A stretch of DNA of 64,000 nt, from assembly GCF_000826185.2 (NCBI RefSeq), contig NZ_LN648875.1, positions 1,298,356-1,362,355 of the forward strand, given 5' to 3'. The position numbers and the translations under genes are program-made. The stretch comes from Microbacterium gorillae (GTDB lineage: Bacteria; Actinomycetota; Actinomycetes; Actinomycetales; Microbacteriaceae). Each line of letters opens with the position of its first letter. Positions within the stretch are counted from its first letter, which is position 1. Below, in pieces: positions 7,982 through 15,596 of the stretch. The notes under the pieces are model-generated. The model was not told where the DNA came from. It ran no database searches and was given only the letters and a program-made list of their open reading frames with translations.

Positions 7982-8152
7982 CTAGTTGTATGAGGCCAGG
8001 ACGTTGTTGACGCGTGACGGTGTCGCGGGTGCGGGCGGTTTGCCGTTGTGCGCACCGTGGGGGCGGTGGTAGTTGTAGTGCAGGTTCCAGGTCCCGAACG
8101 CGCTTTTCTCGCGCTGCTGCTCTGGGGTCCACGTCCTCGCGTAGAGACTGCG
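7982..8152 (-). pseudogene. IS481-type transposase, C-terminal remnant
   Basis: About 57 codons read YARTWTPEQQREK, then WNLHYNYHRPHGAHNGKPP and VNNVLASYN, the typical C-terminal end of IS481-family DDE transposases (integrase core tail). Everything upstream of about 8152 is missing, so the element is dead. The same 3' end recurs, shorter, at 10212-10267 in the same orientation. Confidence 0.8.
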
Positions 8153-8223
8153 GCAGTGGACAGTCAACCCTGAGGGGCCGCCGAATGCGAGTCGTCCGGC
8201 AGGTTTCGCGAACCGGCCTGGCG

Positions 8224-8742
8224 TCATCGGCGCCGTCGCGACGCCGCCTCGATATGCTCCTGCCTCTGCGGGCGGGTCCTGATCATGTTGATGACGGTGC
8301 AGGTGAATACAACTTCATCCCGCTGATTCGTTAGCTCGACGTTGGTGTGCACGATGCCCTTTTCTGGCTGCTTCTTGCTTCGGCGTGACGCAGCCACCGT
8401 CGTGTGGAGTGTCAGTTCATCGCCTGGGCGCACGGGCGCTACCCATCGCAGGGCGTCGATTCCCGGGCCGCCGAGACTTGCAGGATGGGAGAGGTAGTGG
8501 TCGGCATACAGCCGCATCATGAGCGAGGCGGTGTGCCATCCGCTGGCGATGAGGCCACCGAACGGGCCGTTCTGGGCGGATTCGGAATCGAGATGGATCG
8601 GTTGCGGGTCGAACTTCTCAGCGAAGTCGAGGATGTCGTCCTGTGTAACCTCCAGGGGGCCGCACGAGCTGGTGGTGCCGGTGCTGTAGTCCTCAAACCA
8701 GCGCTCATCGCGGGCAGCGGCAAAGTCAGATCGTGCGGTCAT
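8224..8742 (-). CDS. MaoC-family dehydratase (hot-dog fold)
   Basis: A 172-residue MaoC/R-specific enoyl-CoA hydratase-like protein. The hydratase signature DPQPIHLD is near residue 46, followed by GPFGGLIASGWHT, which together carry the usual catalytic Asp/His pair. Such enzymes hydrate enoyl-CoA thioesters or act in acyl-CoA side-chain breakdown. The start at 8742 overlaps the stop of the TetR gene by 4 bp, so the regulator and this gene form one leftward operon, presumably repressed through the palindrome upstream of the TetR gene. The pair sits between two transposase remnants. Confidence 0.87.
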   Translation of the reverse strand: MTARSDFAAARDERWFEDYSTGTTSSCGPLEVTQDDILDFAEKFDPQPIHLDSESAQNGPFGGLIASGWHTASLMMRLYADHYLSHPASLGGPGIDALRWVAPVRPGDELTLHTTVAASRRSKKQPEKGIVHTNVELTNQRDEVVFTCTVINMIRTRPQRQEHIEAASRRRR

Positions 8743-9290
8743 GGTGTGTGCCTTTCTGGCAATGGATCCCTCGCCTCCGGCCGGGTGAGAACCGCGTCGA
8801 GCATGGCGTCGGGATCGAGACCCAATGCGTCTGTGGCTCGCTGCGACGCCAGTGAGGCGATGCCATGGACCGCGGCGAACGTCGCGAGCCAGAGTTGCGG
8901 ATCGTCGGGATGCTCAGATGCCCAACTCTGTGCCCAGGTGTGCGTCAACCGACGCGTGATGGCACGAAGGTTCGCTCCGGAGTCCTCAATGAGGTCGTGT
9001 CGTGTGATCAGCCCGAACGCGTGCGGTCGTGCTTGAGCGAAACGGACATAGGCGTCCGCCAACTCCCGCGGTGTCACGCCCGATCCGGTGGCGGCCCGGT
9101 TCAGGTCGTCGAGCACGTTGGTGGCGACTGCGCCGAGAAGGGCCTTGCGTGTCGCGAAGTAGCGTCGCGGAGCTCCGTGGGAGACCTCGCATTCGCGAGC
9201 GGTGTCGCGGATGGTGACAGCTTCGACGCCGTGGGCATTGAGCAACGACGTCGCCGCAGCAATGAGGCGGTGGCGTAGGTCCGAAGTCAT
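8739..9290 (-). CDS. TetR/AcrR family transcriptional regulator
   Basis: A 183-residue one-component repressor. The N-terminal helix-turn-helix spans about residues 6-50 (LLNAHGVEAVTIRDTARECE, then SHGAPRRYFATRKALL), followed by an all-helical ligand domain ending near PEARDPLPERHTP. The C-terminal part resembles the WHG-type TetR group. A perfect inverted repeat GTAGACAGCGTCTAC lies 22 bp upstream of its start, so it very likely represses itself and the coupled MaoC gene. The effector is unknown; an acyl-CoA or aromatic-CoA is an inference from the neighbour. Confidence 0.88.
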   Translation of the reverse strand: MTSDLRHRLIAAATSLLNAHGVEAVTIRDTARECEVSHGAPRRYFATRKALLGAVATNVLDDLNRAATGSGVTPRELADAYVRFAQARPHAFGLITRHDLIEDSGANLRAITRRLTHTWAQSWASEHPDDPQLWLATFAAVHGIASLASQRATDALGLDPDAMLDAVLTRPEARDPLPERHTP

Positions 9291-9312
9291 GCAGCGATTC
9301 TCCCAGGGAGAA

Positions 9313-9327
9313 GTAGACAGCGTCTAC
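9313..9327. promoter_or_regulatory. TetR operator palindrome GTAGAC-AGC-GTCTAC
   Basis: A perfect 6-bp inverted repeat with a 3-bp centre, 22 bp before the TetR start codon. Size and position are typical of an autoregulated TetR operator. Confidence 0.75.
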
Positions 9328-9483
9328 CCCCGGAGAAGGATGAGCACGTGACCGAAGTCCTCCTGCGTGCTGCTCATCGCAACCCTCCTGCATTCAGCCT
9401 GAAACCCACGTGCCAAAGGTGGGCGGCCACGGCATGTCCTTTGCGGCGTATACCCCTGATAGATCGCTCCACCGATGCCACAA

Positions 9484-10152
9484 TCAGGTCCGCCAGAGCG
9501 TCGGCCAACCCGCTATCTCCTCCAACCAGCGGTCCGGTGCGTCGCGATGGATGTGGTGACCGACCTCGATAGTGCGGAGCATGGCGAATGATGCATGGTT
9601 CGTCACGAAATCAGCCATCCGTTGTTGATCGAGGTGGCTGCGTGGTCCGCCGGCCAGCAGAGTCATGGGAATCTTGAGGGTATCCGCAGCGGACCACCAT
9701 CCGGGGGATGGATTGCGCAGTAGCCGCAGCACCGACCGCATCTGGTGGTAGCTGCATGCGCCGCGTGATGCGACGAGTGCGGCTGTCAGGGCAATCGGCG
9801 TCTGCCGCCGAGCGGGCCCTGGCTCGCCTGCCTGCTGTGGGGGTGTCGGAAGCTCCTCAAGAACGAGCCTTCCGACAGCAGAACCGAGGGCGCTGGCCAA
9901 CGGGACCGCCAGGAATGCGCCGAACGAATGTCCGGCGAGCACGAAACCAGGGGCGAGGTTCAGCGCCGAGATTTCCGAGGATAGGGCGGCGGAGAACTGC
10001 TCAAGCGTGGATGCCCTGCGGTGTGGGAGCGGTCCGTGTCCGGGCAGATGCAACGTGTGCACAGTCCACCCGGCGCTTGTCAGAGTGGCAGCGACACGAT
10101 CCCATGTGCTCGGTGAGCTTCCTGCAGCGTGAATGCATACGAGGTCCGGCAC
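9484..10152 (-). CDS. Alpha/beta hydrolase
   Basis: A 222-residue alpha/beta hydrolase. It starts at the oxyanion strand (PDLVCIHAAGSS), has the nucleophile elbow GHSFGA near residue 80 and a late His in VGHHIHRD. I choose the GTG at 10152 because GAGAGG precedes it at good distance and because the residues further upstream in the open frame come from transposase remnants. The short N-terminus fits the MenH/esterase-like group. The substrate is unknown. The gene is leftward with its own upstream region, which now consists of IS481 and IS3 debris, so its original promoter may be lost. Confidence 0.75.
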   Translation of the reverse strand: MPDLVCIHAAGSSPSTWDRVAATLTSAGWTVHTLHLPGHGPLPHRRASTLEQFSAALSSEISALNLAPGFVLAGHSFGAFLAVPLASALGSAVGRLVLEELPTPPQQAGEPGPARRQTPIALTAALVASRGACSYHQMRSVLRLLRNPSPGWWSAADTLKIPMTLLAGGPRSHLDQQRMADFVTNHASFAMLRTIEVGHHIHRDAPDRWLEEIAGWPTLWRT

Positions 10153-10211
10153 TCGATGCCTCTCGTCGTCGTGATGGAGCGTTCGGTAGAACGCGTGTCT
10201 CCCACCGAATG

Positions 10212-10267
10212 CTAGCTGTAGGAGGCCAGGACGTTCGGGTCTGATGCAGGAACAGGTGGCAGTTCCA
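10212..10267 (-). pseudogene. IS481-type transposase 3' end, second degraded copy
   Basis: The last codons NVLASYS plus stop match the remnant at 7982 (NVLASYN), and TGGAACTGCCACCT at the other end matches its TGGAACCTGCACTA. The middle has been deleted. The orientation is the same as the first remnant, so both bracket the MaoC/TetR/hydrolase segment. Confidence 0.6.
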
Positions 10268-10268
10268 G

Positions 10269-10605
10269 TTAAGCCGCGGGGCCAGGCTTCTTGCCGTTCT
10301 TGCAGCGCTTCTTCCTGAACACACTCCACCAGGCGTTCGACGATGCGATCCGCCACACCGTCCGGTCCGGCATCGCTTGACCCTCGTCGCGGGCTTCGTC
10401 GGCGAGGAGCAGATTCCCGAACTCGGGGTCGTCACGGTGGGCATCGAACAATGCGTTCGCCCGATACGCCTCGTCCAGGTCCCGCTGACTCCCGGGGCGA
10501 CGCCGCCAGCGGTAATACGGCTGGCGAGCAAGCTTCAGAACCAGGCACGACACCACGACGGGAATCCCGTCCGCGGCGAGCTCGGCGAGCCCTCCCTGCT
10601 GAAAC
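10269..10605 (-). pseudogene. IS3-family transposase (orfB) N-terminal remnant
   Basis: The reading frame gives LAADGIPVVVSC, then LKLARQPYYRW, DLDEAYRANALFDAHRDD and a tail NGKKPGP, which is the N-terminal region of IS3-group orfB proteins. It ends abruptly at GKKPGPAA with a stop at the junction to the IS481 remnant. The catalytic DDE part is absent. The right end is fuzzy near 10605. Confidence 0.75.
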
Positions 10606-10813
10606 GGTATGTCCCCGAGGGGTCAGAAGCGGCCCTCCGGGAGGATCCGGCCCGTGACGTGCATGGGCCGTGCGCGGTCTTCGAGCGCCGCGGCTCGGTC
10701 AGGTGCAGCTCACTGAGTGATCGGTGATCGGTGGATGTGTGGTGGGTTTGTCGTAGTCGTGCGGGTGGTCCTGCCCCTAGGAGGTAGAGGGGTTTTCAGG
10801 ATCGGAGGCACCG

Positions 10814-11734
10814 GTGATGATGAGCGAGTTCGTGGGCGAGAAGTCGGCGAGTGGGGCGTGGTTCCGTGGGCTGTTGCGGGAGTTGGCGGGCCCGTTGGTC
10901 GTGTTGGTGCTGGCGGTCGGTGGTCATGCGTTTCTCGCGGCCGGTGTGGCCGGTGAGGAGAACTATCGGGCGCTTCTGATGCTGGTCATGGGGATGCTGG
11001 TGATGGAGGTGGTTGTTCTCGTGGCCGCCGTCGTCATCGTCAGCCGAGTCGCTCGGTGGATGCTCGTCTGGGTGCGTGGGTTGCCGACCCGAGATTCTCG
11101 GATAGCGTGGTTGATTTGGGTCATGGGCGGGATGCTGCTGTCGTTGGTGGGTCTGGTGGCTCTGCAGGCGCTTCCTTCCGGGTGGTGGCTGTCGGTTCTC
11201 GCGTCGGAGGGGGACCTGTTTCTATGGCGGTCGGGCTTGTGGATCGGGTGCGCGGTCCTGGCGTTCTGGATGTTCAGCGCCGGCAACATGCTCTACCTCG
11301 ATTTCTTCGGCAAGATTCCGCCGCCGGTTGTGGCTGGTCGTCGCGGACCGCGAGCGCGGATCTCGGAGTGCATCGTGAGCGCGTCGACGTCGGTGGGGCG
11401 GCGGGATCTGGCGGTCATGCTGAGCGTGATCGTGGGCAGCGTGCTCGGTGCGGTGGCATGGGTGATGTTCGTCGGTGTCGGTTTGGTGGATTGGTCGGCG
11501 GTGGTGCGGGTCGAGGGGTTCGCGCCGGTGGTGTCGTTCCCGGTCGACGTCGCCGCGGTCTTGCCGGGACTGGTTCTGTGCGCCGGTGGCGGGGCTCTGG
11601 CGGTGGCGGCGCTCTGGGTAGGTGCGGATGCGCTCTGTTGGCGGTGGTGGTCGGGGCGGTGGCGCCGGACGACCGGCGGCGACGCCGGGCGACGCGGGGC
11701 GATATCCGGGGAGACCGCGAGGGTGAATCAGTAG
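10814..11734 (+). CDS. Multi-pass membrane protein of unknown function
   Basis: A 306-residue integral membrane protein with about seven hydrophobic segments (for example GPLVVLVLAVGGHAFLAAG, LMLVMGMLVMEVVVLVAAVV, IWVMGGMLLSLVGLVAL, LAVMLSVIVGSVLGAVAWVM, PGLVLCAGGGALAVAALWVG) and a basic tail. No family is recognised. GGAGG 8 bp before the ATG supports the start. The coding strand is strongly G- and T-rich, unlike its neighbours, which hints at foreign origin. The last 49 codons (after the duplication breakpoint at 11589) with the stop are repeated exactly just downstream. It stands alone between IS debris and the secreted-protein gene. Confidence 0.65.
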   Translation: MMMSEFVGEKSASGAWFRGLLRELAGPLVVLVLAVGGHAFLAAGVAGEENYRALLMLVMGMLVMEVVVLVAAVVIVSRVARWMLVWVRGLPTRDSRIAWLIWVMGGMLLSLVGLVALQALPSGWWLSVLASEGDLFLWRSGLWIGCAVLAFWMFSAGNMLYLDFFGKIPPPVVAGRRGPRARISECIVSASTSVGRRDLAVMLSVIVGSVLGAVAWVMFVGVGLVDWSAVVRVEGFAPVVSFPVDVAAVLPGLVLCAGGGALAVAALWVGADALCWRWWSGRWRRTTGGDAGRRGAISGETARVNQ

Positions 11735-11934
11735 GCGGCCGGCGGGGCGAACACCGTGCGCGGGGCTCTGGCGGTGGCGGCGCTCTGGGTAGGTGCGGAT
11801 GCGCTCTGTTGGCGGTGGTGGTCGGGGCGGTGGCGCCGGACGACCGGCGGCGACGCCGGGCGACGCGGGGCGATATCCGGGGAGACCGCGAGGGTGAATC
11901 AGTAGGCGGCCGGCGGGGCGAACACCGTGCGCGG
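11589..11934 (+). repeat. Exact 171-bp tandem duplication of a gene 3' end
   Basis: Positions 11589-11763 and 11760-11934 are identical over 175 bp, a period of 171 bp with the 4-bp overlap GCGG. The first copy ends the membrane-protein gene and the second is a free repetition of its tail and stop codon. Absolute identity and short microhomology at the joint indicate a very recent slippage or replication event. Confidence 0.95.
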
Positions 11935-11987
11935 TTGGGGTATGTTGTGACGCCTGGTCGCTGGTGTAGCGAATCCTCCACGGTGAG

Positions 11988-12007
11988 ATTACATGGGGGA
12001 ATGTAAT
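11988..12007. promoter_or_regulatory. Inverted repeat ATTACAT-N6-ATGTAAT
   Basis: A perfect 7-bp inverted repeat 76 bp upstream of the secreted-protein gene, in an AT-richer stretch that also holds the smaller repeat CTCAC-N5-GTGAG at 12038-12052. Candidate operator; the regulator is unknown. Confidence 0.45.
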
Positions 12008-12082
12008 GCCTTGAATGTCATTTCCGATGGTGGCACACTCACCACCCGTGAGCCCCTGGGGGCATATTGAAAAGGGGGAGTG

Positions 12083-12511
12083 ATGGACACTTTAAGAAAT
12101 CCAGTTCGGCCTCGTAGGCTGGTCGCTGCACTCGGGATTGCGGCGCTGGCTTTGGTCGGGCTACTTGGCACGAGCCCTGCTTATGCAGTCGCTCCAGAGC
12201 CGACAGTCGCCCCAGTGTCGATGCTCGCGCCGCCGCCTTCCTGTGGCGCCCATGTGTCCATGTCGCGCTCGGGAACTGTCATTCGGATCAGCGGCTCTGA
12301 TCTGGGTGCATTCATGCCTCCAGGCGTGAACACCGGTCGGGTAAGTGTGTGGGACTCGTTCGGGAATGGTTACCTCAATTACGGTGCGGACCGTAACGGT
12401 GGGTTCAATTTCCAGATGTTCACCACCACCAGCGGGGCGCAACAATTTCGGGTTGTGCTGTCAAGCGACGATCAATCGCGAACCTACTGTGTCGGCACCT
12501 ACATCAGGTAA
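12083..12511 (+). CDS. Secreted protein of unknown function
   Basis: A 142-residue protein with a classical signal peptide: basic start RPRRLVAAL, hydrophobic core ALALVGLLG and AYA cleavage near residue 35. The mature part has two cysteines (PPSCGAH and RTYCVGT) far apart, which could form one disulfide, and a Gly/Asn-rich beta-looking middle (YGADRNGGFNFQ). No family is recognised. The ATG at 12083 follows AAGGGGGAG. Its end overlaps the likely start of the next hypothetical gene. Codon use is less GC-biased than in the catabolic genes, suggesting acquired DNA. Confidence 0.6.
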   Translation: MDTLRNPVRPRRLVAALGIAALALVGLLGTSPAYAVAPEPTVAPVSMLAPPPSCGAHVSMSRSGTVIRISGSDLGAFMPPGVNTGRVSVWDSFGNGYLNYGADRNGGFNFQMFTTTSGAQQFRVVLSSDDQSRTYCVGTYIR

Positions 12512-13052
12512 GCACGACGGCTACGTTCCCCCCGCATTTCCGCTCTTCGAGGGGCGATTCGTCGATCGGCCGAACGGATCCGAATCTCGGTGGATATTCG
12601 GATGGAACGGGCAGTACGGCGTTCCTGCGGCTGATGTGACACTGGGGGTGATCGATGGCGCTCACCGCGCGCTCGTGACCTCGGGGGCGTGGGAAGCGGA
12701 CGAAGACGCCCGTATCTCCGCCATCTGGGCCGCAAACGTGCTGGATGGAACGTCACGAATCTCGAATGCTGAGTGGCTCGTGAATACCGCGCTTGACGAA
12801 TCGTTGTGGCATCACGATTCTTTGCGACTCGACGGCAGGCCTGTGGCTGTCATGAGGGGAGATTTCTTCGATGTCTCGGTCGCATACATACGCGAGGGCG
12901 CGGCGCTCTCGGTCGCGTGGCGGGGAGAGATTGAACTCGCACGTATCGAACGCCGGAGTGTGGACGCGTACCCTCTTGACCCTTGGATGCCCCACTCGAA
13001 CGCGGAACTCAACGCACAGCAGATCATCACTCGAAACACAGCAGAGCACTGA
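12489..13052 (+). CDS. Hypothetical protein
   Basis: The reading frame is convincing from about HDGYVPPAFPLFEG to the stop. It is soluble, acidic and rich in Trp (WIFGWNGQYG, ISAIWAANVLDG, PLDPWMPHSN), with no signal peptide or transmembrane segment. I place the start at the GTG at 12489 (VSAPTSGK), overlapping the preceding gene by 23 bp; the longer open frame upstream is a shadow of the secreted-protein gene. The ribosome site is weak, so the start is uncertain. No family is recognised. It may be co-translated with the secreted protein. Confidence 0.55.
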   Translation: MSAPTSGKHDGYVPPAFPLFEGRFVDRPNGSESRWIFGWNGQYGVPAADVTLGVIDGAHRALVTSGAWEADEDARISAIWAANVLDGTSRISNAEWLVNTALDESLWHHDSLRLDGRPVAVMRGDFFDVSVAYIREGAALSVAWRGEIELARIERRSVDAYPLDPWMPHSNAELNAQQIITRNTAEH

Positions 13053-13109
13053 TGCATCCGGGAGCGGGCGACGTCAGGGCGAGGGCCGTTGGCGGCCGCT
13101 TCCCAGGTA

Positions 13110-13232
13110 TCAGTGGCCCAGGTTCGTAGGGGGGAGGGCTGCGTTCATGACCTCGCCGACGCGAGTGCGCTCTTCCGCGTCCAGCTCGGGACCGAGCACG
13201 TCGAACTTGACGTGTTCGTAAACCTCACGCAC
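13110..13232 (-). CDS. Small protein downstream of a hypothetical gene (40 residues)
   Basis: A GTG-started frame (VREVYEHVKFDVLG, then PELDAEERTRVGEV) begins 7 bp after the stop of the leftward hypothetical gene and ends at 13110. The peptide is charged and helix-like, with normal high-GC codon use. The tight spacing suggests co-translation. No homologue is recognised; it could also be a gene fragment. Confidence 0.4.
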   Translation of the reverse strand: MREVYEHVKFDVLGPELDAEERTRVGEVMNAALPPTNLGH

Positions 13233-13239
13233 CTGAGCC

Positions 13240-13920
13240 TCACACCAGGGTCGTGATCGCGAGATCGAGCAACGGCAGACTGTCGCGCGAGACGACCGTC
13301 GTGCACACCAGGTGCGGGTCGATCCGGAACCCGAAACCGTAGACGAACGGATCGGTGTCGACGTGCACGGCGGGCCGCTCGCGCCCGTCCACCCGAGCCG
13401 TGCTCGGCACGACCGCCGCGGCGGACACCCGCCAGCCGTCCTCGCGCGGCTCCCCGATCGGCAGCGGCAACCCGAGCTCCTCGCGGAACTCGTTCATCAG
13501 GATGTGGTCTGCGTGATCCATGAGCTGCTGGGCGAGTCCGGCGCCGGCCGCCTCCGGGTCGGCGTGCCAGGTCGTCCGCACGGCCTCACTCAGAACCGGA
13601 TACCGGTACAGCCGGGCATCATCGGCGAGCCAGTCCGGGCGTCCCCACGGCGGCTCCAGTTCCATCGTGAGCGCCGTGAACTCGTCCAGCTCGAGCTCGT
13701 TGCGCGGATCGCTGTGGTCATCCGGGTATCGCCACAGCGCGTAGGACAGCGACACCGACAGCACGCTGCCGCGGCTCTCCATGAAGGTCGCGCCGGGTAC
13801 GCGCGTCAGGGCGCGCTGGGGGAACAGCTGCATGACCGGGAAGGGCAGACTGCGAATCCGCGCGTCCATCCCGACGTCGGGGTCGGGGGCATCGAGGGGC
13901 ACCACACCGCCGATTTCCAT
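13240..13920 (-). CDS. Hypothetical protein
   Basis: A soluble protein of 226 residues starting MEIGGVVPLDAPDPD. The interior has PRNELELDEFTAL, HADHILMNEFREELG and a C-terminal strand-rich part (VHVDTDPFVYGFGFRIDPH). No signal peptide, membrane segment or recognised motif. The next in-frame start upstream would add 12 residues; no strong ribosome site favours either. It is leftward, with a 40-codon frame closely following. It lies just before the aldehyde dehydrogenase gene but ends the segment lacking regulon sites, so its membership in the island is unclear. Confidence 0.55.
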   Translation of the reverse strand: MEIGGVVPLDAPDPDVGMDARIRSLPFPVMQLFPQRALTRVPGATFMESRGSVLSVSLSYALWRYPDDHSDPRNELELDEFTALTMELEPPWGRPDWLADDARLYRYPVLSEAVRTTWHADPEAAGAGLAQQLMDHADHILMNEFREELGLPLPIGEPREDGWRVSAAAVVPSTARVDGRERPAVHVDTDPFVYGFGFRIDPHLVCTTVVSRDSLPLLDLAITTLV

Positions 13921-14038
13921 GGAGACAGTGTGCGCCGCCCGGGCCGGACTGTCCACGGGACGGCCGGACCCGCACCCCTTCGCCCGTCGCCGCTCGCGCG
14001 ACGACCCGATCGGTCATCACGCGAGCAGCAGATGCGAG

Positions 14039-15415
14039 TCAGGCCTTCCAGACCGTCTTGAGGTTGCAGAACTCACGAATGCCGACGGCGGCGAGCTCAC
14101 GTCCCACCCCGGAGTCCTTCACGCCACCGAACGGCAACTCCGGGAAGGACGCGGTCATGCCGTTGACGAACACTCCGCCGGCGTCGATGCCGCGAACGAA
14201 GAAGTCCTCCTCGTCGGCGTCATTCGTCCATACCGCCGAGCTGAGACCGAACGTCGTGCCGTTGGCGATCGCCAGTGCCTCGTCCCGGTCGGCGACGCGG
14301 TACACCGTGGCGACCGGGCCGAACGCCTCCTCGAGGTGCAGGCGCATGTCCGGGGTGATCCCGGTGAGCACGGTCGGCGTGTAGAACCAGCCGTCGCGGT
14401 CCGGCACGGTCCCGCCGGTGAGCACGGTCGCGCCCTGGCCGACGGCGTTCGCGACCTGCTCCTCCAGCTCGTCCCGGCCGGACTCCGTGGCCAGCGGTCC
14501 GATCTGGGTGGCCTCATCGAGCGGGTCACCCACGACGAGTGCGGCGACCTTCTGGGCGAACAGGGTCGAGAACTCGTCGAACACGTCGGCGTGGACGATG
14601 AACCGCTTGGCGGCGATGCAGGACTGACCGTTGTTCTGGTTGCGGGCGGTGACGGCCACGTCGACCGCCTTCGCGATGTCGGCCGACGGCATCACGATGA
14701 AGGGGTCCGAGCCGCCGAGCTCGAGGACGATGTGCTTGACCTCGGAACCGGCGATCGAAGCCAGCGAGCGACCGGCCGGCTCCGACCCGGTGAGGGTCGC
14801 CGCCTTCACGCGCGGGTCGCGCATCACCGGTTCAACACGGGCCGCCGGAATCAGCAGGGTGCGGAAGGCCCCGGTCGGGAAGCCGGCGCGCTCGAACAGC
14901 GTGTCCAGGTAGATCGCCGCCTGCGGCACATTGGACGCGTGCTTGAGCAGACCGGTGTTGCCGGCCATGAGGGCGGGACCGGCGAAACGGAGCACCTGCC
15001 AGAGCGGGTAGTTCCACGGCATGACGGCCAGGACGACACCGATCGGGTCGTAGCGCGTTCCGGCCGTGGAGGCGTTGACCGACGCCGGGTCGGCGAGCTG
15101 TTCGGGGGCGAGGAACGTCTCGGCGTTCGCGGCGTAGTACCGCAGGCCCTTCGCGCACTTGAGCACCTCGGCGCGCGCACCCGCGATCGGTCGACCCATC
15201 TCGATCGTGATCATGCGGCCGAGGTCGTCCACCTCCGCCTCGAGGATGTCCGCGGCCGCGTTCATCCAGGCCGCTCGCTCAGCGAAGGTCGTCCGGCGCA
15301 GTTCGCCGTACGCGGCATGGGCGGCGGCGATGCGCTCGTCGACCTCCGCATCCGTGTGCGCCTCGAACTCCTGCTCGGTCTTCCCCGTCGCCGGGTTGAT
15401 CGTCGCGATGGCCAT
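14039..15415 (-). CDS. NAD(P)-dependent aldehyde dehydrogenase (succinate-semialdehyde type)
   Basis: A 458-residue aldehyde dehydrogenase close to the short GabD1-type succinate-semialdehyde dehydrogenases. It starts AIATINPATGK, the Asn site is in VMPWNYPLWQV, the catalytic Glu in ELGGSDPF and the nucleophile Cys in GQSCIAAKR; all are present. It would convert an aldehyde formed after ring cleavage or side-chain removal to the acid feeding central metabolism. It is transcribed leftward, divergently from the cyclase gene, and shares the near-palindrome at 15523 with it. The exact aldehyde is not known. Confidence 0.88.
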   Translation of the reverse strand: MAIATINPATGKTEQEFEAHTDAEVDERIAAAHAAYGELRRTTFAERAAWMNAAADILEAEVDDLGRMITIEMGRPIAGARAEVLKCAKGLRYYAANAETFLAPEQLADPASVNASTAGTRYDPIGVVLAVMPWNYPLWQVLRFAGPALMAGNTGLLKHASNVPQAAIYLDTLFERAGFPTGAFRTLLIPAARVEPVMRDPRVKAATLTGSEPAGRSLASIAGSEVKHIVLELGGSDPFIVMPSADIAKAVDVAVTARNQNNGQSCIAAKRFIVHADVFDEFSTLFAQKVAALVVGDPLDEATQIGPLATESGRDELEEQVANAVGQGATVLTGGTVPDRDGWFYTPTVLTGITPDMRLHLEEAFGPVATVYRVADRDEALAIANGTTFGLSSAVWTNDADEEDFFVRGIDAGGVFVNGMTASFPELPFGGVKDSGVGRELAAVGIREFCNLKTVWKA

Positions 15416-15522
15416 GGGACTCCCTTGTCGCTGAGTGGTGGGTGAGCGACGGCCGTGGGGCGCGACGTCGCTGTTCCATCATCCTCCTGCATCACCGCCT
15501 CGGTCGCCGCGTTACGTCGACT

Positions 15523-15535
15523 GATGCCTGGCATG
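15523..15535. promoter_or_regulatory. Regulon palindrome, weaker site (GATGCCTGGCATG)
   Basis: It matches GATR-N5-YATC except for the last base, and has a perfect inner palindrome ATGCC-T-GGCAT. It lies between the divergent aldehyde dehydrogenase (107 bp) and cyclase (61 bp) starts. Confidence 0.45.
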
Positions 15536-15596
15536 GGTGCGACGACCTTCCGCCGCGTGGACGCCCCGGACAGGATGAGGGCGTCAAAGGAGAGCC

